Shown one piece after another: positions 1 through 13,500 of a stretch of DNA of 64,000 bases. How positions within the stretch are numbered: the stretch's first letter is position 1; each line of letters begins with the position of its first letter. Under the pieces are notes generated by a model that worked only from the letters and a program-made list of their open reading frames with translations, searched no databases and was not told the DNA's origin. This DNA comes from Planococcus citri (lineage: Eukaryota; Arthropoda; Insecta; Hemiptera; Pseudococcidae): positions 1,922,001 to 1,986,000 of the forward strand of contig NC_088679.1 in NCBI RefSeq assembly GCF_950023065.1, written 5' to 3'. The position numbers and the translations under genes are program-made.

Positions 1-3000
1 AGGGAAACATTGAACTTTTTGGCGAAACCAATACCACAAATGGATTCACCATTTTGAAAGACACCACCAACGACATCTCGTACATTCCCATAAGCTCATT
101 AAAGCTCGTTGCAGATGTGGACTTTAAGGAGCAAACATAAACTTTTAATAATGAGCTTTTCACACAAATTTTAGGCTGTACAGACTACAGAGTATAAGGA
201 TACGATTATTACTACATGAGCATCGCTGATCACGTCAAGCTCGTTTATTTTAATCGTTCGAGCTTTCTTCTACCTTTAGGTTCAAATTTTATGAAAAAAG
301 CTATTTGAGCTTTTCGGCAGAACCAACACTGGAAACGAATTCGCCATACCCTAAAACCCCCTCATTCGTTCAGTTCGTACAGCCTAAAAAGCTCTCTGAA
401 GCTCGCAAAATTGATTCGAAAGTTCAAGTATTAGGAGTATCGAACCGCCAAATACTATCTATTCTCCTAATGAAATTGGTCTCATTTAGCATCTTTTATA
501 CTCGAAGATGATCAAAATTGGAAAATTTGTACTTTTTCAAAATTGAGCTTTTCAGCCGAATGAAAGCCAAATAGCCTGTACGAATAGTCGATTATCACTA
601 ATTAAACGTCGCTGATAACGCCAAGCTCGTTTATTTTTGTCGATCGGGCTTTTGTCACCCCAAAAGTTCAACATTAATGAAAAAAGCTTTCATTTTGTGG
701 AGAACTTTGAGCTTTTTCGAAAAACCAACACCGGAAACGAATTCCCCGTACCCAAAAACCCCTTTATTCGTGCACTCCGTATAGACTAAAAAGCTCTCAA
801 AAGCTCGCAAAATTGATTCGAAAGTTCATGTATTAGGAGTATCGAACCTCCTAATACTCTATATTCTCCTAATAAAATCAGTCTCATTTAGCATCTCTTA
901 TACTCGAATTCGAAATTGATCAAAATTGGAAAATATGCACTTTTTCAAAATTGAGCTTTTCAGCAGAATCAAAGCCAAGTAGCCTGTATGAATAGTCGAT
1001 TATCAATAATTCAACATCGCTGATCACGTTTATTTCAGTCGATCGAGCTTTTTTCTACCTTAAAGTTCGAATTTTATGAAAAAAAGCTTCACTTCAGAGG
1101 AAACTTTGAGCTTTTTCGAAGAACCAACACCGGAAATGAATTCGCCGTACCAAAAAACCCCCTTATTTGTGCACTTCGTACAGCCTAAAAAGCTCTCTAA
1201 TGCTCTATATTCTCCTATTGAAATTGGTCTCATTTAGCATCTTTTATATTCAAAAATTGTCAAAATTGAAAATTTTCTGTTTTTCAAAATTGAGCTTTTC
1301 AGCCGGATGATCATCAAATAAAGTGTACGAATAGTCGATTAGCACTAATTCAGCATCGCTGATCACGTCAATCACCTTTATTTCTGTCGGTCGAGCTTTT
1401 TTCTACCTTAAAGTTCGAATTTTATGAAAAAAAGCTTCACTTCAGAGGAAACTTTGAGCTTTTTCGAAGAACCAACACCGGAAATGAATTCGCCGTACCC
1501 AAAAACCCCCTTATACGTGCACTTCGTACAGCCTAAAAAGCTCTCTAAAGCTCGCAAAATGGACTCGAAAGTTCAAGTATTAGGAGTATCGAACCTCCTA
1601 ATATTCTATATTCTCCTAATGAAATTGGTCTGATTTAGCATCTCTTATACTCGAAAATGATCAAAATTGAAAAATTTGCACTTTTTCAAAATTGAGCTTT
1701 TCAGCCGAATGAACGTCGAATTAGGGTATACGAATAGTCGAACATCACTAATTCGGCAGCGCTGATCACGTCAAGCTCGTCAGTTTTACTCGATCGAGCT
1801 TTTTTCCAACTGAAAGCTCAACTTTAATGAAAAAAGCTTCATTTGAGAGGAAACTTTGAGCTTTTTGCAAGAACCAACACCGGAAACGAATTCGCCGTAC
1901 CCAAAAACCTCCTTCTTCGTCCCGTTCGTACAGCCTAGAAAGCTCTCTAAAGCTCGAAAAATTGATTTGAAAGTTCAAGTATTAGGAGTATCGAACCTCC
2001 TAATACTCTATATTCTCCTAATGAAATTGGTCTCATTTAGCAACTTTTATATTCAAAAATTGTCAAAATTGAAAATTTTCCGTTTTTCAAAATTGAGCTT
2101 TTCAGCCGGATGATCATCAAATAAAGTGTACGAATAGTCGATTATCACTAATTCAGCATCGCTGATCACGTCAATCACCTTTATTTCTGTCGGTCGAGCT
2201 TTTTTCTACCTTAAAGTTCAAATTTTATGAAAAAATACTTCATTTCAGAGGGAACTTTGAGCTTTTTGGCTGAACCAACACCGGAATCGAATTCTCCGAG
2301 TGCGAAAACCCCCATATTCGTGCTCTTCGTATAGCCTAAAAAGCTCTCTAAAGTTCGAAAAATAGATTCGAAAGTTCATGCATTAGGAGTATCGAACCTC
2401 CTAATACTATATATTCTCCTAATGAAATTGGTCTCATTTAGCATCAAATATATTCAAAAATGATGAAAATTGGAAAATTTGTACTTTTTCAAAATTGAGC
2501 TTTTCAGCCAAATGAACATCAAATAAAGTGTACGAATAGTTGACTATCACTAATTCTGCATCGCTGATCACGTCAAGCTCGTTTATTTCAGTCGATTGAG
2601 CTTTCTTCTACCTTAAAGTTCGTATTTTATGGAAAAAAGCTTCGTTTCAGAGGGAACTTTGAGCTTTTTGGCTGAAACAACACCGGAATCGAATTCTCCG
2701 AGTGCGAAAACCCCCATATTCGTGCTCTTCGTATAGCCTAAAAAGCTCTCTAAAGTTCGCAAAATAGATTCGAAATTTCATGTATTAGGAGTATCGAACC
2801 TCCTAATACTCTATATTCTCCTAATGAAAATGGTCTCATTTAGCATCAAATATACTCAAATATGATGAAAATAGGAAGATTTGTACTTTTTCAAAATTGA
2901 GCTTTTCGGTTGAATGAATGTAGAATAGCCTGTACGAATAGTCGATTATCACTAATTCGGCATCGCTGATCACGTCAATTACATTTATTTCAGTCGATCG

Positions 3001-6000
3001 AGCTTTTTTCAACCTGAAAGTTCAACTTTTATGGAAAAAAGCTTCGTTTCGCTAGAAACTTTGAGCTTTTTGCATGAACCAACCGCGGAAACGAATTCTC
3101 CGTACCCGAAAACCCCCTTTTTTGTTCTGTTCGTACAGCCTAAAAAGCTCACTAAAGCTTGGAAAATTGATTTGAAAGTTCAAGTATTAGGAGTATCGAA
3201 CCTCCTAATACTCTATATTCTCCTAATGATATTGGTCTTTTTTAGCATCTTTTATACTCGAAAATGAACAAAATTGAAAAACATGTACCTACTTTTTCAA
3301 AATTGAGCTTTTCTGCCGAATGATCATCAAATGAAGTGTACGAAGTGTCGATTATTACTAATTTAGCATCGCTGATCACGTCAAGCTCGTTTATTTTTAT
3401 CGAACGAGCTTTTTTCACCCCGAAAGTTATACTTTTATGAGAAAAAGCTTCGTTTCGCAAGGAACTTTGAGTTTTTTGGCAGAACCAACACCAGAAATGA
3501 ATTCGCCGTACCCAAAAACCCCGTCATTCGTGCAGTTTGTACAGTCTAAAAAGCTCTCTAAAGCTCGCAAAATTGATTCGAAAGTTTAAGTATTAGGAGC
3601 ATCGAACCTCCTAATACTCTATATTCTCCTGATGATATTGGTCTTATTTAGCATCTCTAATACTCAAAATGTGAAAATTTAGCAAATTTGTATTTTTTCA
3701 AAGTTGAGCTTTTTAGCCAAATGAAAGCCAAATGGCATGTACGAATAGTCGAATAGCACCAATTAGGCATCGCTGATCACGTCAATCATGTTTATTTCAG
3801 TCGATCGAGCTTTTTTCAACCTTAAAGTTCAAATTTTATGAAAAAAAGCTTCATCTCGGAGGGAACTTTGAGCTTTTTTGAAGAACCAACGCCGGAAACG
3901 AATTCGCCGTACCCAAAAACCCCCTCATTTGTCCAGTTCGTACAGCCTGAAAAGCTCTCTAAAGCTCGCAAAATTGATTCGAAAATTCAAGTATTAGGAG
4001 TATTGAACCTCCTAATACTCTATATTTTCCTAATGAAATTGGTCTCATTTTAGCTTCTCTTAATACTCAAAAATGATGAAAATAGGAAAATTTGTTTTTT
4101 TTTTCAAAATTGAGCTATTCAATCGAATGAAAGCGAAATAACCTATACGAATAGTCGATTATCACCAATTCAGCATCGCTGATCACGTCAATTACGTTTA
4201 TTTCAGTCGATCGAGCTTTCTCCTACCTTAAAGTTCAAATTTTATGAAAAAAAGCTTCATTTCTGAGGGAACTTTGAGCTTTTTCGAAGAACCAACACCG
4301 GAAACGAATTCGCCGTACCCAAAAACCCCCTTATTCGTCCAGTTCGTACAGCCTAAAAAGCTCTCTAAAGCTCGCAAAATGGACTCGAAAGTTTAAGTAT
4401 TAGGAGTATCAAACCTCCTAATATCCTATATTCTCCTAAAGAAATTGGTCTCATTTCGCATCTTTTATATTCAAAGATGATAAAAATTGGAAAATTTGTA
4501 CTTTTTCAAGAATGAGCTTTTCAGCCAAATGAAAGCCAAATAGCCTGTACGAATAGTCGATTATCACTAATTCGGCATCGCTGATCACGTCAATTACGTT
4601 TATTTCAGTCGATCGAGCTTTTTTCAACCGGAAAGTTCAGTTTTTATGAAAAAAAGCTTCGTTTCGCGAGGAACTTTGAGCTTTTACGAAGAACCAACAC
4701 CGGAATCGAATTCAGCGTACCCAAAAATCCCCTCGTTCGTCCAGTTTGTACTGCCTAAAAAGCTCTCTAAAGCTCACAAAATTGATTCGAAAGTTCAAGT
4801 ATTAGGAGTACTGGTGTTTTTTCAAAATTGAGCTTTTCAGCCGAATGAAAGCTAAATAGGGTGTACGAAGAGTAGATATCCACTAAATAGGCATCGGTGA
4901 TCATGTGAATCACGTTTATTTCAGTCGATCGAGCTTTTCTCAATCTGAAAGTTCAACTTTTATGAAAAACAGCTTCGTTTCGCGAGCAACTTTGACCATT
5001 TTGGAAGAACAAACACCAGAAACGAATTCGCCGTACCCAAAAACCCCCTCATTCGTGCAGTTTGTACAGTCTAAAAAGCTCTCTAAAGCTCGCAAAATTG
5101 ATTCGAAAGTTCGAGTATTAGGAGTATCGAACCTCCTAATACTCTATATTCTCCTAATGAAATTGGTCTCATTTCGCATCTTTTTTATATTCAAAAATGA
5201 TAAAAATTGGAAAATTTGTACATTTTCAAACTTGAGCTTTTCAGCTAAATGAAAGCCAAATAGCCTGTACGAATAGTCGATTATCACTAATTCGGCATCG
5301 CTGATCACGTCAATTACGTTTATTTCAGTCAATCGAGCTTTTTTCAACCGGAAAGTTCAACATTCATGAAAAAAAGCTTTGTTTCGCGAGAAACATTGAG
5401 CTTTTTCAAAGAACCAACACCGGAATCGAATTCGCCGTACCCAAAAACCCCCTCATTCGTTCAGTTCGTACAGCCTAAAAAGCTCTCTAAATCTCGCAAA
5501 ATTGATTCGAAAGTTCAGGTATTAGGAGTATCGAACCTCCTAATACTCTATATTCTCCTCATAAAATTGGTCTCATTTAGCATCTTCAATACTCAAAAGT
5601 GATCAAAATTGGAAAATTTCTACTTTTTCAAAATTGAGCTTTTCAGCCGAATGAACGTCAATCAGGGTATACGAATAGTCGATTATCACTAATTCGGCAT
5701 CGCTGATCACGTCAATTACGTTTATTTCAGTCGATCGAGCTTTCTTCTACCTTAAAGTTCAAATTTTATGAAAAAAAGCTTCATTTAGGTGGGAACTTCG
5801 AGCTTTTCGGCAGAACCAACACCGGAAACGAAATCGCCGTACCCAAAAACCCCCTTATTCGTCCAGTTCGTACAGCCTAAAAAGCTCTCTAAAGCTCGTA
5901 AAATTGATTAAAAAGTTCAAGTATTAGGAGCATCGAACCTCCCAATACTCTATATTCTCCTAATGAAATTGGTCTCATTTAGCATCTTTCATACTCGAAC

Positions 6001-7870
6001 ATGATCAAAATAGGAAAATTTGTACTTTTTCAAAATTGAGCTTTTCAGCCGAATGAACATCAAATAAAGTGTACGAATAGTCGATTATCACTAATTCAGC
6101 ATCACTGATCACGTCAAGCTCGTTTATTTTAATCGTTCGAGCTTTCTTCTACCTTAAAGTTCAAATTTTATGAAAAAAAGCTTCTTTTCAAAGAGAACTT
6201 TGAGCTTTTTGGCAGAACCAACACCGGAAACGAATTCGCCGTACACAAAAACCTCCTAATACGTTCAGTTCGTACAGCCTAAAAAGCTCTCTAAAGCTCA
6301 CAAAATGGACTCGAAAGTTCAAATATTAGGAGTATCGAACCTCCTAATACTCTATATTCTCCTAATGAAATTGCTCTCATTTTAGCTTCTCTTATACCTA
6401 CTCAAAAATGATGAAAATAGGAAAATTTGTACTTTTTCAAAATTGAGCTTTTCAATCGAATGAAAGCAAAATAGCCTATACGAATAGTCGATTATCACCA
6501 ATTCAGCATCGCTGATCACGTCAATTACGTTTATTTCAGTCGATCGAGCTTTCTCCTACCTTAAAGTTCAAATTTTATGAAAAAAAGCCTAATTTCAGAG
6601 GGAACTTTGAGCTTTTTCGAAAAACCAACACCGGAAACGAATTCGCCGTACCCAAAAACCCCCTTATACGTGCACTTCGTACAGCCTAAAAAGCTCTCTA
6701 AAGCTTGGAAAATTGATTTGAAAGTTCAAGTATTAGGAGTATCGAACCTCCTAATATTCTATATTCTCCTCATAAAATTGGTCTCATTTAGCATCTTCAA
6801 TACTCAAAAGTGATCAAAATAGGAAAATTTCTACTTTTTCAAAATTGAGCTTTTCAGCCGAATGAACGTCAATTAGGGTATACGAATAGTCGATTATCAC
6901 TAATTCGGCATCGCTGATCACGTCAATTACGTTTATTTCAGTCGATCGAGCTTTCTTCTACCTTAAAGTTCAAATTTTATGAAAAAAAGCTTCATTTAGG
7001 TGGGAACTTCGAGCTTTTCGGCAGAACCAACACCGGAAACGAATTCGCCGTACCCAAAAACCCCCTTATTCGTCCTGTTCGTACAGCCTAAAAAGCTCTC
7101 TAAAGCTCGCAAAATTGATTAAAAAGTTCAAGTATTAGGAGCATCGAACCTCCCAATACTCTATATTCTCCTAATGAAATTGGTCTCATTTAGCATCTTT
7201 CATACTCGAACATGATCAAAATAGGAAAATTTGTACTTTTTCAAAATTGAGCTTTTCAGCCGAATGAACGTCAATTAGGGTATACGATTAGTCGATCATC
7301 AGTAATTCGGCATCGCTGATCACGTCAAGATCGTCAGTTTTAGGCGATCGAGCTTTTTTCTAATTGAAAGTTCAATTTTTATGAAAAAAAGCTTCATTTG
7401 GCGGAGAACTTTGAGCTTTTTGCAAGAACCAACACCGGAAACGAATTCGCCGTACCCAAAAACCCCTTTAAACGTGCACTTCGTATAGCCTAAAAAGCTC
7501 TCTAAAGCTCGCAAAATTGATTCGAAAGTTCAAGTATTAGGAGTATCGAACCTCCTAATATCCCATATTCTCCTAATGAAATTGGTCTAATTTTGCATCT
7601 TTTATACTCTAAAATGACAAAAATTGGAAAATTTATAGCTTTTCAAAATTGAGCTTTTTAGCCGAATGAAAGCCAAGTAGCTTGTACGAATAGTCGATTA
7701 TCACTAATTGAACGTCGCTGATCACGTCGATCACGTTTATTTCAGTCAATCGGGCTTTTTTCTACTTGAAAGTCCAACTTTTGGGAAAAAAGCTTCAGTC
7801 TCGAAGAAACTCTGAGCTTTTTGGAAGATCCAGCACCAGAAACGAATTCGCCGTGTTTGAAACTCCACCG
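1..7870 (+). repeat. Satellite array, ~402-base unit, about 20 copies
   Basis: The marker gctgatcacgtc recurs near 225, 610, 1018, 1350, 1761, 2161, 2562, 2969, 3370, 3772, 4180, 4578, 4898, 5299, 5701, 6113, 6515, 6913, 7316 and 7719: most spacings are 398-412, with shorter units of about 332 and 320. Each unit contains the perfect hairpin AGTATTAGGAG / CTCCTAATACT with an 8-base loop. Many units keep a plus-strand frame of 60-115 residues (MKKSF..ETLSFFEEPTPET, PYPKTPSFVQFVQPKKLSKA) ending in a hydrophobic tail, but others have stops. I treat these frames as a by-product of the repeat. The array continues beyond base 1; the last unit decays at 7.8-7.9 kb. Confidence 0.95.
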
Positions 7871-8150
7871 ACGCTGTGTCGATTAATCGATTGTCACTAG
7901 TTAGGCATCGCTGATTTCGAGTAATCCATTTTACTCCAAAGGTAGGTATCGGACTTTTTACCTGTTAAAGTTCGACTTTTATAAAAAAAAATGTACTACT
8001 ACGAAGAATTTGACATTTGACCGTAATATGCGTACCTACGTTTTAGATGCGGTGGATTTCAATTTCGTCGTTTATTTTTCAATTAACAAACGCTGAAAAA
8101 ATTCAACAAGTAAAAACAACAGTAAGTTCAAGATTAAATACTTCAAAAAC

Positions 8151-8156
8151 TTTATT
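8151..8156 (-). promoter_or_regulatory. Candidate poly(A) signal AATAAA
   Basis: On the minus strand AATAAA is followed about 25 bases later by a T/G-rich stretch (TGTTGTTTTTACTTGTTG), the usual layout of a polyadenylation site. It lies between the Lar stop and the satellite array. Confidence 0.4.
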
Positions 8157-8298
8157 CTTCTTACACAATTAAATCAGTCTACAAAATGATAAAATTCATG
8201 TTATAATGATAATAACTATCATAACATATTACGCATAATAGATAGTCGAATACAAGGGAAAAATTAACGCAAAACTTCAACAATTATCTAATAGTACA

Positions 8299-8717
8299 TT
8301 ACATTACTAGATTAATAATGTGGGTGATTATGAATGAGTGCAAAGTTACTGCGCGAGTCGAAGACGAGCGCTGTAACTTTGCTCGAGTTCATAATCACAC
8401 ACTTTATTAATCGCGTAATGTAAGGTGCTTTACATAATAAACACTCGTAACCTCACCATTTTACACTTCTGTTGTTTAGATGCAAAAAATGTGCGTCTAT
8501 GAGTGACCAAACTTCACCGGTTAAATTTGTTAAATTATGTCCAAACGAAACGCGTACGTAATGAGGAGTTTCGCGGTGTTGCCACATAACACCACGTACA
8601 TAATACGGCTATTATGTACGTGTTTGACCCGGCATTAGGTCGCTCATAATGACGTACATTTTGCATCTAGCGACAGAGGTGTAATGATGAGATTACGAGT
8701 GTGTATTACGTAAAACA
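8299..8717. mobile_element. Two adjacent long inverted repeats, MITE or foldback-like, inside the putative 3' UTR
   Basis: First pair: arm 8299-8368 folds on 8372-8427 (TGATTATGAA..GAGCAAAGTTAC facing GTAACTTTGCTC..TTCATAATCA, plus flanking gattaata/tattaatc and tacattac/gtaatgta). Second pair: about 8427-8508 folds on 8638-8717 (TTTACATAATAAACACTCGT against ACGAGTGTGTATTACGTAAA, and TAGATGCAAAAAATGTGCGTC against GACGTACATTTTGCATCTA). A small palindrome, cgtacataat/attatgtacg, sits at the centre. No transposase and no clear target duplication was seen. Confidence 0.75.
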
Positions 8718-10436
8718 TTTTATTCATTTACTTTTTTTTTTTTTGACAAACAAATGAAAAAAAAAACACATACAGTATATTAACATTCTGTACACATTCA
8801 TAAAATGTCAAAATACATCTGGCGGAGCGAGTAAATAACACTGTTAACCAGAAATATTCAAAAAAGGAATTAGCTTACGGTTTATTACAATTACAAATAC
8901 AACGGTAATTACATATGGCACCATGATTTATACACAGCTTAAGCGATACTTCCTCGTCTCTATCACTATGTAGTTATAAATTGCAATATTGAAAACGAAA
9001 AACACCCGGCCTAAATAATACGTGATTGGTCACAAACGAATAAAATAAAAACTTGTCAGGAACATTTCGAATACACAGCGAGGAGCAGTACACTTTGATA
9101 GAAGATATGTTTATACATAGTAAATTAAAATCATCGGGACAGCGCGGTTTCAAAAATTCAAAATGAAAAACATTCGAAAAATAAAATCACTAAAAACTCG
9201 TATTCTAACTTTGGACGAAATAATCAAACGAAAAATAATTAACCTAACGAAATAAAAATACAAAAATACAAAGCGTTGAGTAAAAATTTGAAAAAAAAAA
9301 CTGGGCAGAGTGTGAAATCTTACGTAAATGCTTTTTAAAATAAAACATAAAAAATGCTATACAATACTTGTAATATGATATTTGAAAGTGATTTGGAATG
9401 TAAAGCTATCAACATTCGATACTCGATATGTAAGAAAATCGATAAAAAGGGAAAACTATCTTGCTCGGCAAGATGAGAAATTTCAAAAATTTGTAAATAT
9501 CGCGGAAATAAAAACCGATAAACCGAAACATTTTTTCAGAAACAGCGTAGTACGTAAAGTATAATAAGTATAAATGGAGTATCACAGCTGAAAAAAAAAA
9601 GTAAACATCATTCGCTAATTTTTTTTCCTTCTTTGTCGCTGTCGTGATAAAACTTGATCAATTATCACAATAGTATACGCAACCGTATAAAAGCTTCTTC
9701 ATATAGCGACGACTGCGTACATCATTTTTTAAAAATTATCATTTTCCTAAATACAAGTACACAAATTAAAATAATCAACAATAATAGCACGTAAGTACAA
9801 AATACAAATTACACACGAATAATACATACAAATATAACAATGGCAATGGCAAAGAAAAAAAATTCGATCGAGAAAAAAATATAAGACTCATACACGCTGG
9901 TATATCGTCAACGTCTACCAAATACAAAATGCATAACTCAATTCACTAGGAAATCATAATAGAACGATCGATGATTGTAGGTAAGTAAATTTAAAACAAG
10001 AAATAAAAGATGGTAGGGTATAAAAAATATTACGCACAGGACTAGAAAACGATAAAGAAAGTTTGTCACTGATTTATAAAATTAATTACAATTAACGCGA
10101 TAGTATTGTTCGTTGGATTAAATTCGTTGTAAAAGTACATTACATTTTTAACATAGGTACAAAAAAAAATATAGTCGTTTCTCTCGAGTAAATCCCCTTG
10201 ATTATTTACTGGATCAGTACACGAGACGAAAGTCGATACGTAGGTAAATGATATGAAAGCGCGCAAAAGCTAGTTCAACTTAGAATAAAAATGCATTTTT
10301 CATTTTACCGATGAAAAAATTCAACAAAAATTTACACAGGTCGTAATAATTAAGTACAAAACATACGCGTATTTCAGAGCGCAAGCTCAATGGGCGGCGC
10401 GTTCACGAAGTCTCGAAACGCGCCGGAAAGTTCGTC

Positions 10437-10505
10437 TCAGTTGGTGTAGTGATCGAATGAACCCAGATACTCCAAAGCTGATTGGTAACAGAACTGGTAT
10501 TGTTC
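10437..10505 (-). CDS. Lar: Lar exon W25: last coding exon
   Basis: Only 22 codons plus TGA, EQYQFCYQSALEYLGSFDHY followed by TN, the conserved LAR C-terminus. It is too short to stand out as a reading frame and is shadowed by longer open frames, but the acceptor (attttttag|GAACAA), phase 0 and homology agree. The stop is at 10437-10439. Confidence 0.95.
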   Translation of the reverse strand, partial: EQYQFCYQSALEYLGSFDHYTN

Positions 10506-13500
10506 CTAAAAAATAAAAATTATTCGTTAAAAAGTGGCAGATTAAATTCCTTTGATAACATGTAGGTATACCTATTTTATTAATCTGGATATTTAATCTA
10601 ATTGAAGATGCCTTCACATTGTACAATATTAACTTGTCAAATCCAGAACACAACTGCGCCTACTTTCACAAATTTTCTGCTCAGTGCAGCAGCCCTGTCC
10701 CACTCCCAAAGGAATAAAAGGAGCCGAGAGAGACACATAACAATAACTTCCCTTGATTCCTGCACACGTCAGCACAGACATGAGACTACTACGAGTACCT
10801 TGTATTAGAGAGAAGCACACACAGACACACAGACAGACATCTACAACCCCATTGACTTCTGTTCTCATCCTCCAACACTCAGGCAAAGGCTATCACTTTG
10901 GTTTCGTCCGGGTTAAGTGATCAAAGTCTTTTCATTGATTCATTTTTTCTAATTTTTTGAACAATTTTTTCATTTTTTTCCATTTTTAAAATTAATTTTG
11001 AAAAATTTTTCATTTGTTTCTAATTTTTTGATTTGTTTTTTTTGTTTTATATTTTCCCCATTTTTTTACATTTTTTATTATTTTTTTATCAATTTATCAA
11101 TTGTTTGCTTGTTCATTTTTTGTTTTTTTTGTTATTTTTTTAATTTTTTATTTTCAATGGTTTTTTTCTAGTTTTTTTCATTTTTCATTAGGTACTTTAA
11201 TGGTATTTTTTGTTATTTTGTTCATTTTCAATTCTTTTTTGCATGTTTTTTTTTGTTTTTTCATTTTTTGTTGTTTTACTTTATTATTCCAATATTTAAT
11301 TTTCAATGAGAATTTATTATTTTTTTAATTTTTCAATTTTTCCAATTTTTTATTTTTAATGTTTTTTTTTTCTTTTTTATAGTTTTTTCATTTTTCATTA
11401 TTTTATGGCCATTCTTTGTTATTTTTTGTTCATTTTTTCAATTTTTCATTTTCAATGCTTTTTTGTTGTTTTTTCATTTTTTGTTGTTTTATTTTATTAT
11501 TCCAATTTTTAATTTTCAATGAGAATTAGAAAAAGTTACACAAAACGCAACGTTATAACAAATTACAAAATACATCATTTTGAACGTTTTTCCATTTCTT
11601 CAATTTTTGGCTTTTTACAGCAAGTTTTTTGTATTAATTTGGCCAAATTTTGAGAAAGCTCATCCATCCAGAGTTCTTTTTCTCTGTATTTTTTAATAAA
11701 AAATGAAAACTTCTGGAATTTGATTTGATTTTATTAAGAATGGAGAAAGTAGAGAGAAGGTATCCTCAAATCAATCAGAACATGTCCTTTTTTCTCAATT
11801 TTTTAGTTTTTCACTTTTTTGGCTCGAATGAAATGACACAAAATGAAATGATACAACTTTTAAGCTGCGTTCAGACGGTCCAATATATTTGACAAATCTC
11901 TGATTTGTCAAATATATTGGATCATGTGGACACACTGATTACTCATCAAATAAATTTGAAGTGATTTGAAAACCAATTAACTTCATTTTGATGATTTTCA
12001 AGTCCATTCTGAAAATCATCCAATATTTCCATCAAATGGGTCGAATTGCGTCGGCGCAGAACATTATCACTTGATAATTTTCGTTTGATGAGAAAATCAG
12101 TTGAAGTGTGGTTTGAGATTGGAATTATATCATTTTATGAGTAAAATCGTTTTCCAGAATAGCTAACGTAGCTTCTTTTTTTTTGAATAAGAAATAATTG
12201 ATAATGAATACTGAAATAATTCAACTTTTGTCAGACAACTTTCCTCACGAATTTCTTGATTCAGTTGATTCCCATAACTGCGGAGTGTTTAAATTACATT
12301 AGAAAGATCCCTAACATCATTAAAGTGTATTATTCGTCAGAAAAAATGAAAAACAATAGCAATTTGAATGGGAAATTAAGAAAATTACTCAAAATTGCAA
12401 CAATATCACTCTCTTATCACGTTATCTCAGCAGACGATTGGAAGTCTTGTCATTCAGAGATTTGAACGTGTGGGCGCTCTGACAGCCACAGGCATTTGAA
12501 TCATCAAAATACAGATTACAGATTTGATGGAAATATTTGACAAATCAGATTTCAGATTTGTCAAATATATTGGACAGTCTGGACGCAGCTTAATACTACT
12601 TTGATCCAATAAGGGAACGCAACGCTGCATTCCCTGGCGCACAACCCTGGGAAGTTTTCGCTTGACCCACAGGACCCACTCATACCTTCTCAACCTTCAA
12701 CTCTTGTGCGTGACCTCTAAATATTATTTTTTTGCCCTGAAATTTTTAGTGAAGTGTTTTCTAACCAAATGGAACACTTCTAGGGGGTAAGCTCAAAAAA
12801 TTAAAACAAAAGTTTTTCCTATTGTTCTTTGAACCACCCTAATGTGGATGGATTAACATTTGCATCGACATGTTCATCGATATCCTGCTAGGTATAAAAA
12901 ATTTGAAAAATTAATTTCAAAAATGGAAATTTTTTCCAAAAATGATCTTCTTAAAGGTGGCCAACCTGGCCATTGCTCATGCTGAAAGCAGCATCGATGC
13001 GGAAACCACCTCCGAGAGGTACAGACGGAAAGCCTGTACAAAATAAGAAGTTGAACATAAACTCCTTATATTGAGAAGGTGCAATACTTTATCTAAGAGT
13101 ACTGAACTAATGCATTTTCATGTCGACATTTTGACAACATATCAATGTGAAATTTGACATCGACAAACACATCCACGATATCAACATCATTTTCAAAATT
13201 TGAGAAATCTTTGAAAATTTGGTCATGGTTGGTGTTGATGCATTTGTGGACCCATCAACTTTCACATCAACAATTCAACATATCAATGACAACTCCAAAC
13301 TATGACAGAATGAATAATTTTGTAAATGCCATCAAAAATTTGTTCTCTTCTTCAAACAAGATGATATTTTAAAATGTTTACTGAACTTTTAAACGCTAAA
13401 ACAGAATTGTAATTCTGAAAAATTGGTCGACATAGTTGTGGATGTAATTATGAGCATCAAATTTTACATCAACATGTCAACATTGCATGTTGAGGTATCA

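Larger units (their letters stand above)
8135..10436 (-). other. Lar: Probable Lar 3' untranslated region
   Basis: AT-rich sequence just past the stop codon with no homologous reading frame. It differs from the satellite that starts below about 7.9 kb. The best end is the AATAAA at 8151-8156, which puts cleavage near 8121-8141. Other AATAAA matches (near 8403, 8714 and 8880) could give shorter tails. The region contains an inverted-repeat element at 8299-8717. Length and end are inferred; transcript data would be needed to confirm. Confidence 0.45.

Noticed and set aside
305..7514. Tandem frames of 60-115 residues in the 402-base array as a family of small genes
   Set aside because: They recur because the unit repeats; several units have stops or shifted frames, no start context or domain is shared beyond the repeat, and minus-strand frames recur equally.
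1..7870. CRISPR array
   Set aside because: The units are ~402 bases with no short repeat/unique spacer pattern, and the window is eukaryotic.
10387..10653. 88-residue minus-strand frame over the last exon
   Set aside because: It overlaps W25 in another frame; only the 22-codon frame matches the LAR C-terminus and joins W24.
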